Of a DNA stretch of 64,000 nucleotides, positions 17,478 through 25,565 are shown in pieces (position 1 is the first letter of the stretch; each line of letters opens with the position of its first letter). Source of the stretch: Sphingopyxis indica (GTDB taxonomy: Bacteria; Pseudomonadota; Alphaproteobacteria; Sphingomonadales; Sphingomonadaceae); NCBI RefSeq assembly GCF_900188185.1, contig NZ_FZPA01000011.1:62001-126000 (forward strand), given 5' to 3'. A model generated the notes under the pieces. It had not been told where the DNA came from. It did not search any database and saw only the letters and a program-made list of their open reading frames with translations. A program made the translations under genes and the position numbers.

Positions 17478-17565
17478 GAATCCGCCGCTCGAAAAGCGGC
17501 GGAAATGCTGGATGCACCCGTGCGTGAGGTGTGTATCCAAATTATGGGTCCGATGCGTAGCATCG
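17478..17565 (+). other. oriT: Candidate origin of transfer (oriT) with nic site
   Basis: The sequence TGCGTGAGGTGT followed by GTATCC (17521-17538) closely matches the nic region of F, TGCGTGGGGTGT with the cut before a G; the expected cut here is between 17532 and 17533. A short GCAC-CC-GTGC repeat immediately precedes it, as the proximal hairpin does in R388. A perfect 9-bp hairpin TCCGCCGCT-N5-AGCGGCGGA lies at 17481-17503, and CGATGC-N3-GCATCG at 17551-17565. The cut strand would lead transfer rightward, so the relaxase and coupling genes enter last, as is usual. Confidence 0.7.
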
Positions 17566-17737
17566 CGGCCCAACTTCTTTGCCTGAATGACTATGACTTC
17601 AGACTTGAGCCGGGCTCCCGGCAGCAGAGAATTGAGGCTGCCAGCCCAGCGGGCCTGCATGCCGGGACCTGCAAGGGAAGGTGCAACGATTGGGGGCCAA
17701 TAGCGGCCGGCGTGGAGGATCTGGTATCGGCGCGCAA
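17566..17737. other. Non-coding remainder of the oriT region
   Basis: With the oriT candidate this completes a 346-base gap between the accessory-protein start and the transglycosylase stop. No gene is evident. The promoter for the accessory protein-coupling protein-relaxase operon should lie here, reading leftward. Confidence 0.4.
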
Positions 17738-18466
17738 TCATGGCCGATGCTGCTCGGACCGAGCAATGAAAAGCGGCGAACCTGCGTCCGGGACGGCGGC
17801 AGCTTCACCCGCAGAAGCTGCCGGGCGCGCAGCGTCGATCGCCGCCGCTGGTGCGACAAAAATGGCCGCATCGCGCCAGCCCGGCGACCGTCTTGGCAGC
17901 GAAGCGACGGCAGAAGTTCCAAGCGGCGCGTGCAGTTCGGGCGCGATCTTCGCGACATAGGCGCGCGTCTCGGCTGGCAGTCCGCGACGCCCCGCGACAT
18001 AGGCATCGGCGCGGCCGGGACCTGCATTATAGGCCGCGAGCATCAGCCGGACATCGCCATAGCGGTCCCACATCGCGCGCAGATACGCCGCACCTGCGAG
18101 AATATTCGCACGCGGGTCGAACGGGTCCGAGCCGAGCCGGTGGCGCACCGTCAGCGACGCCCAGGTTGCGGGCATGATTTGCATCAGACCCATGGCTCCG
18201 GCGCGCGAGACGGCGCCGGTACGGCCGCGGCTTTCGGCGTGCATCACCCGCCAGATCCAGAGTTCCGGGATGCCGAAGCGCTGCGCCGCTTCGGCGACCG
18301 GAGCGGCATAGGGATGGCGCTCCTGCTGCGTCGCGGCCGCAGCCGGAGCGCAGATTGGCGGCAGAAGCAGTGCAGCCGATATGGCCGCGCGCCGCGCGAC
18401 GACGCGCATCGACCGGCACAGCACAGACAGGATGGCGAGGCTTCGCCGCAGTCGCGCAGCGATCAT
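17738..18466 (-). CDS. Lytic transglycosylase of the conjugation system (VirB1-like)
   Basis: A 242-residue SLT-family muramidase that opens peptidoglycan for the transfer channel. I place the start at 18466, where ATGA overlaps the TraF stop; it gives a basic N-terminus, a hydrophobic segment and a cut near CAPAAAA, that is, a signal peptide. The catalytic glutamate is in MHAESRGRTGAVS, followed by GAMGLMQIMPATW and AAYNAGPGRADAYV, the classic SLT motifs. The tail after about residue 175 is low-complexity alanine-rich. Confidence 0.9.
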   Translation of the reverse strand: MIAARLRRSLAILSVLCRSMRVVARRAAISAALLLPPICAPAAAATQQERHPYAAPVAEAAQRFGIPELWIWRVMHAESRGRTGAVSRAGAMGLMQIMPATWASLTVRHRLGSDPFDPRANILAGAAYLRAMWDRYGDVRLMLAAYNAGPGRADAYVAGRRGLPAETRAYVAKIAPELHAPLGTSAVASLPRRSPGWRDAAIFVAPAAAIDAARPAASAGEAAAVPDAGSPLFIARSEQHRP

Positions 18467-19053
18467 CGTGCTTGCTCCCTCACGTCGGAAATGCGTTCGA
18501 AGGAAGGGCTCGCGCGGTGCCAGCGAAGCGGAGCTTCGGCGTTGCTGCGCGTCAGAACAGGGTGCGCCTTGCCGATCAGTCCGGATGCCGGAATTGGCCC
18601 GAAATAACGCCCATCGAGGCTGCCCCGTGCCGCACTGATCAGGAATAATTCCTGCGCGCCGACGATGCGGCAACCGCGCCAGACCGGGAGCGGACGGCCT
18701 GCCCCGTCGCGCGCCAGCGCGCGGGCTACGCCCGCTCCATCGATCGTGACAAAATCACCCGAACGGCAGACAAGAGCACCCGGAAGCGCGGCGATGCGCT
18801 TCAGCAGCGGTACGCCGCGCGGGAGATATCCGCGCCGGGAAAGATAGGCCGCGAGCGCCGGCGGCGGGTCGATGGCGACAAGGTCGCCGAGCCGCGGCCG
18901 CGCGCCGACATCGATCCGGTAGAGGCCGAGGGGAGCGCTGGCGCTCGCATTCCAGAGCAGACGTGGCGCCGGCTTTAGCCAGGCGACCGCGACAAAAGAG
19001 ACGGCAAACAGCGCCGCTGCGCCCACCGTCGCGTACAAGAGCCGGCGGTTCAT
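18463..19053 (-). CDS. traF: TraF-type S26 signal peptidase
   Basis: A 196-residue inner-membrane protease of the TraF/LepB (S26) family, which in RP4 processes and cyclises pilin. Start at 19053, overlapping the DUF2840 stop as ATGA. One N-terminal membrane segment (TVGAAALFAVSFVAVAWL) is followed by NASASAPLGLYRID with the nucleophile serine region, and LPRGVPLLKRIAALPG with the catalytic lysine. The late motif DGRYFGPIPASGLIGKA is also standard. It is coupled to the transglycosylase gene. Confidence 0.92.
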   Translation of the reverse strand: MNRRLLYATVGAAALFAVSFVAVAWLKPAPRLLWNASASAPLGLYRIDVGARPRLGDLVAIDPPPALAAYLSRRGYLPRGVPLLKRIAALPGALVCRSGDFVTIDGAGVARALARDGAGRPLPVWRGCRIVGAQELFLISAARGSLDGRYFGPIPASGLIGKAHPVLTRSNAEAPLRWHRASPSFERISDVREQAR

Positions 19054-19595
19054 GCCTCGATCGCCCGGCGGCGCAGCCATGCCGTGTGGCGATCGAGACC
19101 ATAGGGCCGGAAAGGCAGGCCGGCGGCGAGCCGGTTGCCGACATGGCGCCAGTGGTCGGGCGATGCATCGCAGGCCTCGATGCCAGCCGCCTCCACCGCG
19201 TCGATCGCCGCGAGCGCCTGCTGGACCTTCGGCCAGCCGTCGATCCGAGCAAGGATTTCGGCGCCGGGGCGGACGAAGGGCAGCGTCGAAAATTGTTCGC
19301 CGGGCGTCATCGCAATTGCGATCGCGATGGTCGAGTGGATGGTACCGAAGTCGTTCGACGTCCACCTGACAAAGCCAAAGACCGCGCCGGGACGAAAGGC
19401 CATAACGCGGGTGCTGCGGCTCAATATCCGCTCGGCGGCGACGCGGCCGAAGCGGATCCATTGTTCGTGGCGGCCCTCGATCCAGGTCAGTTCGACCTCG
19501 GTCAAACCGTTGCCATGGGGCGACGAAGAAACGCATCCGCTGTCGTCGCCGGAGCGGACGAGCGCAGCGCCGGACGCTTCGACAGCGCGCGGCAT
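19050..19595 (-). CDS. DUF2840 protein
   Basis: A 181-residue protein of the DUF2840 family, always found in this conjugation operon type between the HTH protein and TraF. Start at 19595, overlapping the HTH stop as TGATG; the open frame extends further upstream but without support. The motif VMAFRPGAVFGFVRWTSNDF followed by TIHSTIAIAI and QFSTLPFVRPGAEIL is the family core. There is no signal peptide. The function is unknown; the context implies a transfer or regulatory role. Confidence 0.87.
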   Translation of the reverse strand: MPRAVEASGAALVRSGDDSGCVSSSPHGNGLTEVELTWIEGRHEQWIRFGRVAAERILSRSTRVMAFRPGAVFGFVRWTSNDFGTIHSTIAIAIAMTPGEQFSTLPFVRPGAEILARIDGWPKVQQALAAIDAVEAAGIEACDASPDHWRHVGNRLAAGLPFRPYGLDRHTAWLRRRAIEA

Positions 19596-19837
19596 CAGGC
19601 GAGCCCCCGGCGCGCCGGATGCACGGTGCCCACGCCCGGATCGGAGGTCGACGAGCGCCGCCCGAGTTCGACCCATGCGTCGAGTTCGTCGATCGCATAG
19701 ACCACGCGCCCGCCGAGTTTGCGATAGGCCGGGCCGGTGCCGTAGCAGCGATGCTTTTCGAGCGTTCGCGGCGAGAGGCCGACGCGGCGCGCCGCGTCAG
19801 GGGTCCTCAAATAGCGGGGAGGGTGCGCGGCGGTCAT
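19595..19837 (-). CDS. AlpA/MerR-like helix-turn-helix protein
   Basis: An 80-residue winged-helix protein with the HTH RTPDAARRVGLSPRTLEKHR followed by GGRVVYAIDELDAWV, the pattern of AlpA/Xis-type excisionase and regulator proteins. A strong GGAAGGAG ribosome site lies seven bases before the ATG at 19837, which decides the start, although the frame is open further upstream into the DUF2285 remnant. Such proteins in integrative elements regulate transfer or excision. Its stop overlaps the DUF2840 start. Confidence 0.85.
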   Translation of the reverse strand: MTAAHPPRYLRTPDAARRVGLSPRTLEKHRCYGTGPAYRKLGGRVVYAIDELDAWVELGRRSSTSDPGVGTVHPARRGLA

Positions 19838-20717
19838 GGGATGCTCCTTCCAGCGGCGGCTCCCGAAAAGGCGGGGCAGCGCGCGATGGGGCGTCGTGGC
19901 GCGAAAGCGGGAGCGCGGGGGAGCGGCTGAATCGCAGCGCTGTTTTTGTCGCCCCGCGCCGCCGGCGAGGAGCGCGCGATAGCCGCCTGCGGCGAGCGCT
20001 TCGGCCTCGTGGATAAGGCGCTGGGTCCGGCGCCGCTCGGGGGACGACTTCCACGAAGCGCCCTGTCCTATCGAAAGGCGCGGATAGACGAGGCGCTGCG
20101 CGACCATATGGCTCGTGACATCGCGGCCGCGGCGAAGGTCGAGAATGGCCAGCAGCAGGTGGAGACGCCGAGCCTGATAGGCGGTTGGCCCGAACAACTG
20201 CGCACCGCGCCGCGCGCCGCGCAGCCATCGCTCGAGGCCCGCCAGCGCCTCGAGGCGGGCATCGAGCAGCGCATCGCAAGGGATCAGCGCAGCGAGCGGG
20301 TCGCCAACGGGCACGCCGCGCAGACAGATTCGATGAAGCGACACACCATCGCCCATCACCAGGTGCGTTTCGTCGACCGCCGACCGCGACGCGATGGCGA
20401 GAGGCCAATGGGCGGGATCGAAATGCGGCCTATCTTTCATACCGGCGATTGCGGCGCCGAGGATTATGACCTGGGGGCAGACGGCCGGGTTCCAGAAGCC
20501 AGGCGCGTCACGCGCCGACAGATGGGGATCGGCCGGGAAAGCAAAGGCCCCATCGCCGGGCCATCACCTCCTGCGCCTTCGGATCGCCCTCGGGATCCGA
20601 CATGACGTTCTTATAGTCGCGGCAATATTCGAGATTGCGGCGAAGAAATTCCTGCGCGAAGTCGGGGAAATCGAGCCGGGCCTTGCGGTCCCCTTCTTGC
20701 CTTGCTTCCTCCGCCAT
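19838..20717 (-). pseudogene. DUF6499-DUF2285 regulator, frameshifted
   Basis: The N-terminal DUF6499-like part (from 20717: FPDFAQEFLRRNLEYCRDY, then RRWGLCFP) ends at a stop at 20508. The DUF2285 part continues in another frame from about 20540: ADPHLSARDAPGFWNPAV, then HWPLAI, LHLLLAILDLRR, and WKSSPERRRTQRLIHEA. Removing one C from the CCC at about 20538-20540 (plus strand GGG) would join them as WGLCFPADPHLSARD, which reads like intact relatives. The reading frame also lacks a stop before the HTH gene. It may be a real mutation or a base-calling error. Confidence 0.7.
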
Positions 20718-20806
20718 GCGCGCCTCCGTGCAAGGCGGCAGACTTGGCGACGACGCTCAGGCCGCCAATTCCATGAGGCGGGGAGTCACATCCCCAGAAG
20801 TGGGTA

Positions 20807-20831
20807 TCCCGCCCGGCAGCGCCGGGCGGGA
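20807..20831 (-). terminator. Stable hairpin after the first DUF736 gene
   Basis: A perfect 11-bp stem TCCCGCCCGGC-AGC-GCCGGGCGGGA lies nine bases past the DUF736 stop. No U-tract follows on the minus strand, so it may stabilise the transcript end rather than terminate by itself. Confidence 0.5.
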
Positions 20832-20839
20832 GCGGAGCA

Positions 20840-21154
20840 TCAGTCGCCGCGGCGCGCCTGGCGATTCCAGACGAGGTCATGCTCATCGCCTTCGCCCGCG
20901 AAGAGCTGCGCGAAGATCGGCGCCGTGAAGCTGGGGTCGTCGAGCTTGACCGACAGATAGGGGCGCTTGTCCTGCGTCTGCTTCTCCCAGGCCGCGCCGA
21001 CTTCGACGTCGCCGATGAAGACGCGGTGGCTGGGGGCGTTGCCGGTCGGATTTTCCTCGGGCGCGATGCGAACCGACTTCGCCTGCACCGAGAGGGTGAC
21101 TATGCTGCCCCGAAATTCTCCGGAGACTTGTCTGAATGTGCCGATCTTGGCCAT
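20840..21154 (-). CDS. DUF736 family protein (copy 1)
   Basis: A 104-residue protein of the DUF736 family (MAKIGTFRQVSGEFRGSI, then GDVEVGAAWEKQ and RPYLSVKLDDPSF). The start at 21154 is preceded by AAGGAATGC. The family is small, beta-rich and abundant on sphingomonad and rhizobial conjugative elements; a single-strand-DNA or oriT-associated role has been guessed but not shown. A structured leader element lies about 115-170 bases upstream. A second, divergent copy lies at 22652-22972. Confidence 0.9.
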   Translation of the reverse strand: MAKIGTFRQVSGEFRGSIVTLSVQAKSVRIAPEENPTGNAPSHRVFIGDVEVGAAWEKQTQDKRPYLSVKLDDPSFTAPIFAQLFAGEGDEHDLVWNRQARRGD

Positions 21155-21251
21155 GATGCATTCCTTCCTTGGCTCGGACCGCACCATCGCGGTCTCGATG
21201 CGCATCGAAGGTCAGCGGGGACCGGCGGTGCAGCCAAGGGCCCGGAGCAAA

Positions 21252-21322
21252 GCGGAGGATGGCGCGTGCCCGTCTTTCTTGCTTCGCGAGGAACGGCGGC
21301 ACGCCGGGGGAAGAAAGACGGG
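21252..21322 (-). promoter_or_regulatory. Structured leader element A (upstream of DUF736 copy 1)
   Basis: A long stem GCCCGTCTTTCTT (21268-21280) with AAGAAAGACGGGC (21311-21323) encloses GCTTCGCGA and an inner CGGCG-N3-CGCCG hairpin. It is flanked on one side by GCGGAGGATGGCG (21252-21264), a segment repeated exactly beside element B at 57249-57261, and on the other by CGCCGTTGCG. The outer stem of B differs in sequence but is equally paired. It would sit in the 5' leader of the DUF736 transcript. Confidence 0.65.
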
Positions 21323-21464
21323 CGCGCGCCGTTGCGCCGAGCCGGTCAGCAAAGCGTCCCGCTGACAGATGGCGCATGTCGAGAGACCGCGACGGGAGGG
21401 CCGCAGGACGGACGCATAACCAATCGGCCGGTAAGGAGAGCGAAGATGGAGGGGGTAAGGCGGC

Positions 21465-21896
21465 CTAGACGGATAAGGCCGGTCGCTCGGCTGAAACCGC
21501 AGGTGACACGAGATCGCGCCAGCTCGCATAGCCGGTCACAAGGCCGGCGAGGATGGCGAGGCCATGCTCCGCACCCGCTTCAAGCCCGCCCAAGACGGCG
21601 AGCGCGGTCCCGGCCTGATAGCCGGCAAAGGCCGCGGCGCCGACGAACATCAGGATGACGCAGCGCGTCACGGGGAGCGGGGCCGTGCCGCCGACCAACC
21701 GCCGGCCAAGCGCCAGGACGGCGATTCCCGCGATCAGCGCCAACCCCAGGATCGTCAACCAGCCAAAGCCGAGATCGCGCAATGCGAAGCCGAGGGCGAT
21801 CGCGGCGCAGACGGGCAGCGCGAACTTGGCGCTGCGAAAGAGAAGCCGGAGACAGTAGAGCGCCGCGATAGCGCCGAGAATGAGCATCAGGGTCAT
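21465..21896 (-). CDS. Small integral membrane protein, unknown
   Basis: A 143-residue protein with about four hydrophobic segments (MTLMLILGAIAALYCLRLLF, FALPVCAAIALGFALRDLGF, WLTILGLALIAGIAVLAL and VILMFVGAAAFAGY). A strong AGGAGG site lies before the ATG at 21896, so I use this start. I do not recognise the family. It lies among core genes of the element and could be an entry-exclusion or channel-associated protein; that is speculation from context. Confidence 0.65.
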   Translation of the reverse strand: MTLMLILGAIAALYCLRLLFRSAKFALPVCAAIALGFALRDLGFGWLTILGLALIAGIAVLALGRRLVGGTAPLPVTRCVILMFVGAAAFAGYQAGTALAVLGGLEAGAEHGLAILAGLVTGYASWRDLVSPAVSAERPALSV

Positions 21897-22019
21897 GTAC
21901 GTCCTCCTGTCGGACGCGCCCGCCACCACCTCCACAGCGCAACCTGCGCGCGAAGCATAGCAGAAGCCGGTCCGGGGAAGAACCCGAACCGGCCCCAATC
22001 TGGACCTATTTTCAAAGGG

Positions 22020-22184
22020 TCAGCGATTGAAGGGGTCATATTCGCAGACGATCGTTTCGGGGTCGCCATCGAATTCGTCGAGCGGCATCACCGAATATCC
22101 GGCGCTGGTTTCGATAAGGATGATCACGGTCATCATGGTCCGGGCGAGGTTCCAGCCGAGCGATTGGGCGGTGGTGAGCGGCAT
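22020..22184 (-). CDS. Small hypothetical protein, 54 aa
   Basis: Begins MPLTTAQSLGWNLARTM at 22184 with GGAGTTC upstream. It contains one short hydrophobic stretch (MMTVIILIETSAGYSVM) and an acidic C-terminus DEFDGDPETIVCEYDPFNR. Codon use is like its neighbours. Similar short proteins sit between DUF736 genes in related elements, but no function is known. A possible structured element with an inner CCCCG-N5-CGGGG hairpin lies immediately upstream (22207-22254). Confidence 0.55.
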   Translation of the reverse strand: MPLTTAQSLGWNLARTMMTVIILIETSAGYSVMPLDEFDGDPETIVCEYDPFNR

Positions 22185-22262
22185 GGGATGAACTCCTGTC
22201 CTTGGGAGCGGGCCATTCCCGCTCGACAGGCGCCCCGCCGGACGGGGACTGGCCGCAATCAT

Positions 22263-22618
22263 CGCGGCAAAGCCGCGGCCCGAGCGCAGCGTGGGGACCC
22301 TTTACGGGTTGATTGAAGGAGGCCGGGCCTCGGCCAAGGGATCAGCGACAATCGAGAGCGGGGATGGCCCGCCCCCATGCGGCAGCCCCCATGCCGCCCA
22401 ATCGCCCCCTTGCCGCCGCTTCCCGGCGCCTGACCGAATTCTTACCGACACGCCAAACCAGCGATCCCTCACGCCGATCAATCATGATTTTCGAAGCGCC
22501 GCGACATGCGGCCCGTCAGGGTGATCCCCAACACAGTTGCCCATTTCGCCAGGGTCTGCCGGGCCGAACATGCCGAACGGCGGCCCGAAGACCGCCGTCC
22601 ATCGACAGAAGGGAGAAA
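22263..22618. other. Intergenic region, no gene seen
   Basis: About 350 bases. On the minus strand a short open frame ends RQTLAKWATVLGITLTGRM before a stop near 22482, but I find no start codon for it, so I do not call a gene. Confidence 0.3.
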
Positions 22619-22644
22619 CCGGCTCCGCCCGAGGGCGGAGCCGG
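22619..22644 (-). terminator. Stable hairpin after the second DUF736 gene
   Basis: An 11-bp perfect stem CCGGCTCCGCC-CGAG-GGCGGAGCCGG lies seven bases past the stop of DUF736 copy 2. No U-rich tail is present. It parallels the hairpin after copy 1. Confidence 0.5.
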
Positions 22645-22651
22645 GTGGCTG

Positions 22652-22972
22652 TCAGGCCGGCGGGTTCCAGATGATGACCTTCTTCATCGGGTCGTCGCCC
22701 GGCGCATTGGCGACATTGCCGTAGATGGTCCCGAATTCGGGGGCCGACATGGTCACCGACACATATTCGGCGCCGTTGCTCTGCGAGAAACGCTTCCAGC
22801 CGGCGCCGAGCTCGAAGCCGTTCTTGCGGCTGAGGATGCGGTAATCGGGCTCGTTTTCCTTGGTCTTGCGGCCATTGGGCACGATCGCGATCGGCGCGGT
22901 GACGTTGAGGGTGGCCAGCGTGCCTTCGAAGCTGCCGTCGGCCTTGACGTTGAGGTTGGCAATGGTGGGCAT
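22652..22972 (-). CDS. DUF736 family protein (copy 2)
   Basis: A 106-residue DUF736 protein beginning MPTIANLNVKADGSFEGTL. Core motifs PDYRILSRKNGFELGAGW and GAEYVSVTMSAPEFGTIYGN are clear. The start at 22972 has AAGGAGA seven bases upstream. It is only distantly similar to copy 1, so the two are likely specialised paralogues. A related structured leader element lies upstream. Confidence 0.9.
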   Translation of the reverse strand: MPTIANLNVKADGSFEGTLATLNVTAPIAIVPNGRKTKENEPDYRILSRKNGFELGAGWKRFSQSNGAEYVSVTMSAPEFGTIYGNVANAPGDDPMKKVIIWNPPA

Positions 22973-23006
22973 ATCAAATCTCCTTCGCTTGCTCGGGGAC
23001 ATCCCC

Positions 23007-23084
23007 GATGGCGCCGGAAGAAGGGGCCGCGAGCTGCCGTCACCGAGCGGCACGCGAGGGCGAACCCCGCATGGGGTTGACGGC
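23007..23084 (-). promoter_or_regulatory. Structured leader element E (upstream of DUF736 copy 2)
   Basis: Has GATGGCG at 23007-23013, an outer stem GCCGTC(A) (23036-23042) with (T)GACGGC (23078-23084), an inner hairpin AACCCC-GCAT-GGGGTT (23063-23078), and CGCGAGGGCGA between them. The layout matches elements A and B, with different stem sequences. Confidence 0.45.
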
Positions 23085-23578
23085 CAGAGGCGAGCCGGAC
23101 CCGCAAAAGGGCGACAGGAAGGGGTGACCTCGGGCAGGCCAAGGAGCGTTGCCCAGGCTGCCCAAACCTAGTCGATGCGCGATGCACCGTCAGGTCCGAG
23201 CGGGCTCCGTCGCTGAGATCTCGCAAGGGAATTCCCGCGCTACGAACGAGGAAATGGTGCAACCCTCAGTGCGACAACGGGCGGAGAAGAGGGCAAAATT
23301 TGTTAGGGTAAACAAGGCCGACAATTGCCGTTCCAGGCCCAAAATTCGTTCCAATGGGCCTCGACGCCTGCGCGAAGCGCCCGAGAAGAAGGCGCTCTTG
23401 GCGAGCCCGCAGCCGGGCGGCGTGCGCGCGGGCCTGGGGGCCAGCCGCCGTCCGGCAAGGATAGCGAGCCGAGTGCGCCGCGCGGCCCAAAACAACGTGC
23501 GGCCCCTGGCGCCGCCTGCCGGCGCCAGAGCACGCCCAATTCAGCCGCGCTCGATTTTGCCGGCCAGTTTCCGGACGT
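23085..23578. other. Intergenic region, no gene supported
   Basis: About 490 bases between the DUF736 copy 2 leader and the end of the small CxxC protein gene. Frames on both strands here show no family-like segments. A locally AT-rich patch at about 23290-23360 could hold the promoter of the leftward DUF736 genes. Confidence 0.3.
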
Positions 23579-23803
23579 TCAACCGTTGTAGCGAATGACT
23601 GGCCCTGGCTCCCCGCAGAGGCCGCACGGACCTCTCAACCGCTCGAAACCTCCGGTCCCGCTCGCCGAACTGGTGACGACACTCGCCTGTGCGATCGACG
23701 AGAGGTCGAGCCGGTCGGCGATACATTCGTCGCAAAGCGGCGTCCCGTCCATCCTGCGGACCAGTCCTGCCACTCGTTCTGCGATGGTCGGCCGCTTGGT
23801 CAT
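23579..23803 (-). CDS. Small CxxC zinc-ribbon-like protein, 74 aa
   Basis: Begins MTKRPTIAERVAGLVRRMDG at the ATG at 23803. Two cysteine pairs, in PLCDECIADRL and GPCGLCGEPGPVIR, make a plausible zinc-binding fold separated by about 35 residues. Such short proteins are common in alphaproteobacterial accessory regions and have no known role. The frame is open upstream, but the extension is not protein-like. It is the last gene before the cargo region. Confidence 0.6.
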   Translation of the reverse strand: MTKRPTIAERVAGLVRRMDGTPLCDECIADRLDLSSIAQASVVTSSASGTGGFERLRGPCGLCGEPGPVIRYNG

Positions 23804-24122
23804 GATGCTGCGATAGTCAGGCAGATCGGCAATCGGAAGCCCCCTGCGAGATTGGTCGCTAGCTGCCTGACGGCTTTGGTGCCTGAATTGGGAGAAGCAG
23901 CCACTAGTGATTGCCGACCCGCTACCGCATGAACCCACCCGTCAGCGATAGCCCTGCTCGTCCCACGTTCTCCGGCGGGGAGGCTAAAGAAGAAATCGGC
24001 TCCGAATTTGAGATGCAAACGATAGCGGTACCGACCTGGGACCGAAAATCAGTTTAGGCTTTGCGCGGAGCAAATGCTAAGCAACAGCGGGGCGGTCTCA
24101 TAGACCGAAATGGGGGAGCGAT
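23804..24122. promoter_or_regulatory. Upstream region of the Hxs operon
   Basis: 319 bases without a convincing gene. The promoter of the Hxs operon should lie here. GGGGGAG at 24112-24118 is the ribosome site for hxsB. No hxsD-like ORF is seen in this gap on the plus strand. Confidence 0.4.
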
Positions 24123-25565
24123 GTGACGATAGCGGCTGCGACTTTGGCTCCTTTAGGCGAGGCGGCAACAGCCTTCGACAGTCTGCGGGTCCGTGCGCGC
24201 GGTAACGACGTCTTACTTATCGATCGCGCCGGACGCTTCTTGTTAGTGAATCCACAGCTGGCTGCGCGATATGAGTCCGGTCAACTCTCTGCCAGTGATG
24301 AAGATTTTCTCGCGGAGCGCGGCCACTTTCCTCGGTCCGAGCTGGAACGATTAGCCGGAGCCTATATTCGCGGGCGACGCCAAGTCGTGCCCGGAGCACT
24401 GGATTATCTCATTCTGGTTCCAACGCTGCGCTGCAATCTCGCGTGCAGCTACTGCCAGGTGTCGCGCGCGGCGATCGATGCGCGGGGCCATGACTGGTCT
24501 TCGGCGACGCTCGCCGGGGTGGAGGCGCTTGTTGGGGGGTTGACCGGGCCTGAAGTGAAGATCGAATTCCAAGGCGGCGAACCCACGCTGCGCCCCGATC
24601 TCATCAGGGCAGTTATCGACGCAGTGCCAGCGGAGATCCAGGCGCAATTCATCATCTGCACAAATTTGCAAACGCTCAACGACGAGGCGATGGCGCTATT
24701 CGACCGCGATGATGTCCAGATCAGTACCTCGCTTGACGGCCCGCTAGCGGTCCATTCACGCCAACGTCAGGTTGACGCCGGCGAGGCCAAAGGATTTCAT
24801 GCCAATCTCAGGACGCTGCTCGCGCGCTATGGTCCGGGCAAGATTTCGGCACTGCCAACCATAAATCCGCTTTCGCCGCCCGATCCGGAGCAGCTGATCG
24901 ACAGCTTCGCCGAACTCGGCCTTGATTCGATCTATCTGCGCCCGATCAACTATCAGGGTTTCGCGCGCAAGCGGCACCCCGCATCGCGGGTCAACGGCGA
25001 CCAATGGCTCGCCTATCATGCAGCCTTCGTGCGCCGCCTGATCGCACGAAACTGGATCGACCGCAGCCGCGTCCTTGAAGAAAGCTATTTCAGCCTGCTC
25101 CTGAGGCGCATCTTTCGGCCAGGCGAGGATCGCCACGTCGACCTCAGAAACCCCAATCCGATCGGACGCGACTATATCGTGGTCGACCACGACGGATGCG
25201 TATATCCGACCGACGAGGCCCGGATGCTCACTCGCGCTGGCATCATCGATCTTTCGATCGGCGATATTCACGCAGGGTGGGATACGCCGGAACGCGCGGC
25301 CCTCGAAGCGGCCGCCACCAACGATGGCGACCCCGCTTGTGAAGCTTGTGCTTATCAGCCTTATTGCGGCCGCGACATCATCGACGACATCGCACGTTAT
25401 GGACGAATTGATCTGCCGCGCGAAGAAACCGACTTTTGCCGCCGCCACCTATATCTGTTCGATCTTGCCTTCGAGCTCATTCACTCCGATGACCCCGCAG
25501 TGCAATATTCGCTGCGTCGCTGGCTCGGATTAGCCGGCGAAACCGGCGCGCTGGCGGCGCCATGA
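24123..25565 (+). CDS. hxsB: His-Xaa-Ser system radical SAM maturase HxsB
   Basis: A 480-residue radical SAM enzyme predicted to modify the His-Xaa-Ser repeat protein. The [4Fe-4S] motif CNLACSYC (C104, C108, C111) sits in LRCNLACSYCQVSRA, a sequence characteristic of HxsB, followed by EFQGGEPTLRPDL. A C-terminal cysteine cluster (CEACAYQPYC, about residues 401-410) resembles a SPASM domain for extra iron-sulfur clusters. It starts with GTG at 24123; an ATG two bases earlier is followed directly by TGA. The stop overlaps the hxsC start as ATGA. The chemistry of the system is not established. Confidence 0.92.
   Translation: MTIAAATLAPLGEAATAFDSLRVRARGNDVLLIDRAGRFLLVNPQLAARYESGQLSASDEDFLAERGHFPRSELERLAGAYIRGRRQVVPGALDYLILVPTLRCNLACSYCQVSRAAIDARGHDWSSATLAGVEALVGGLTGPEVKIEFQGGEPTLRPDLIRAVIDAVPAEIQAQFIICTNLQTLNDEAMALFDRDDVQISTSLDGPLAVHSRQRQVDAGEAKGFHANLRTLLARYGPGKISALPTINPLSPPDPEQLIDSFAELGLDSIYLRPINYQGFARKRHPASRVNGDQWLAYHAAFVRRLIARNWIDRSRVLEESYFSLLLRRIFRPGEDRHVDLRNPNPIGRDYIVVDHDGCVYPTDEARMLTRAGIIDLSIGDIHAGWDTPERAALEAAATNDGDPACEACAYQPYCGRDIIDDIARYGRIDLPREETDFCRRHLYLFDLAFELIHSDDPAVQYSLRRWLGLAGETGALAAP

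Noticed and set aside
22440-22610. A minus-strand frame ending RQTLAKWATVLGITLTGRM
   Set aside because: No start codon with a ribosome site could be found, so it is not called as a gene.
23190-23495. A 101-codon minus-strand ORF in the gap before the cargo region
   Set aside because: Composition is arginine- and alanine-rich, as expected of a chance frame in GC-rich DNA, with no family-like motif.
23800-24018. A 72-codon minus-strand ORF starting MHLKFGADFFFSLPAGERGT
   Set aside because: It overlaps the probable promoter region of the Hxs operon and shows no recognisable features; also not hxsD.
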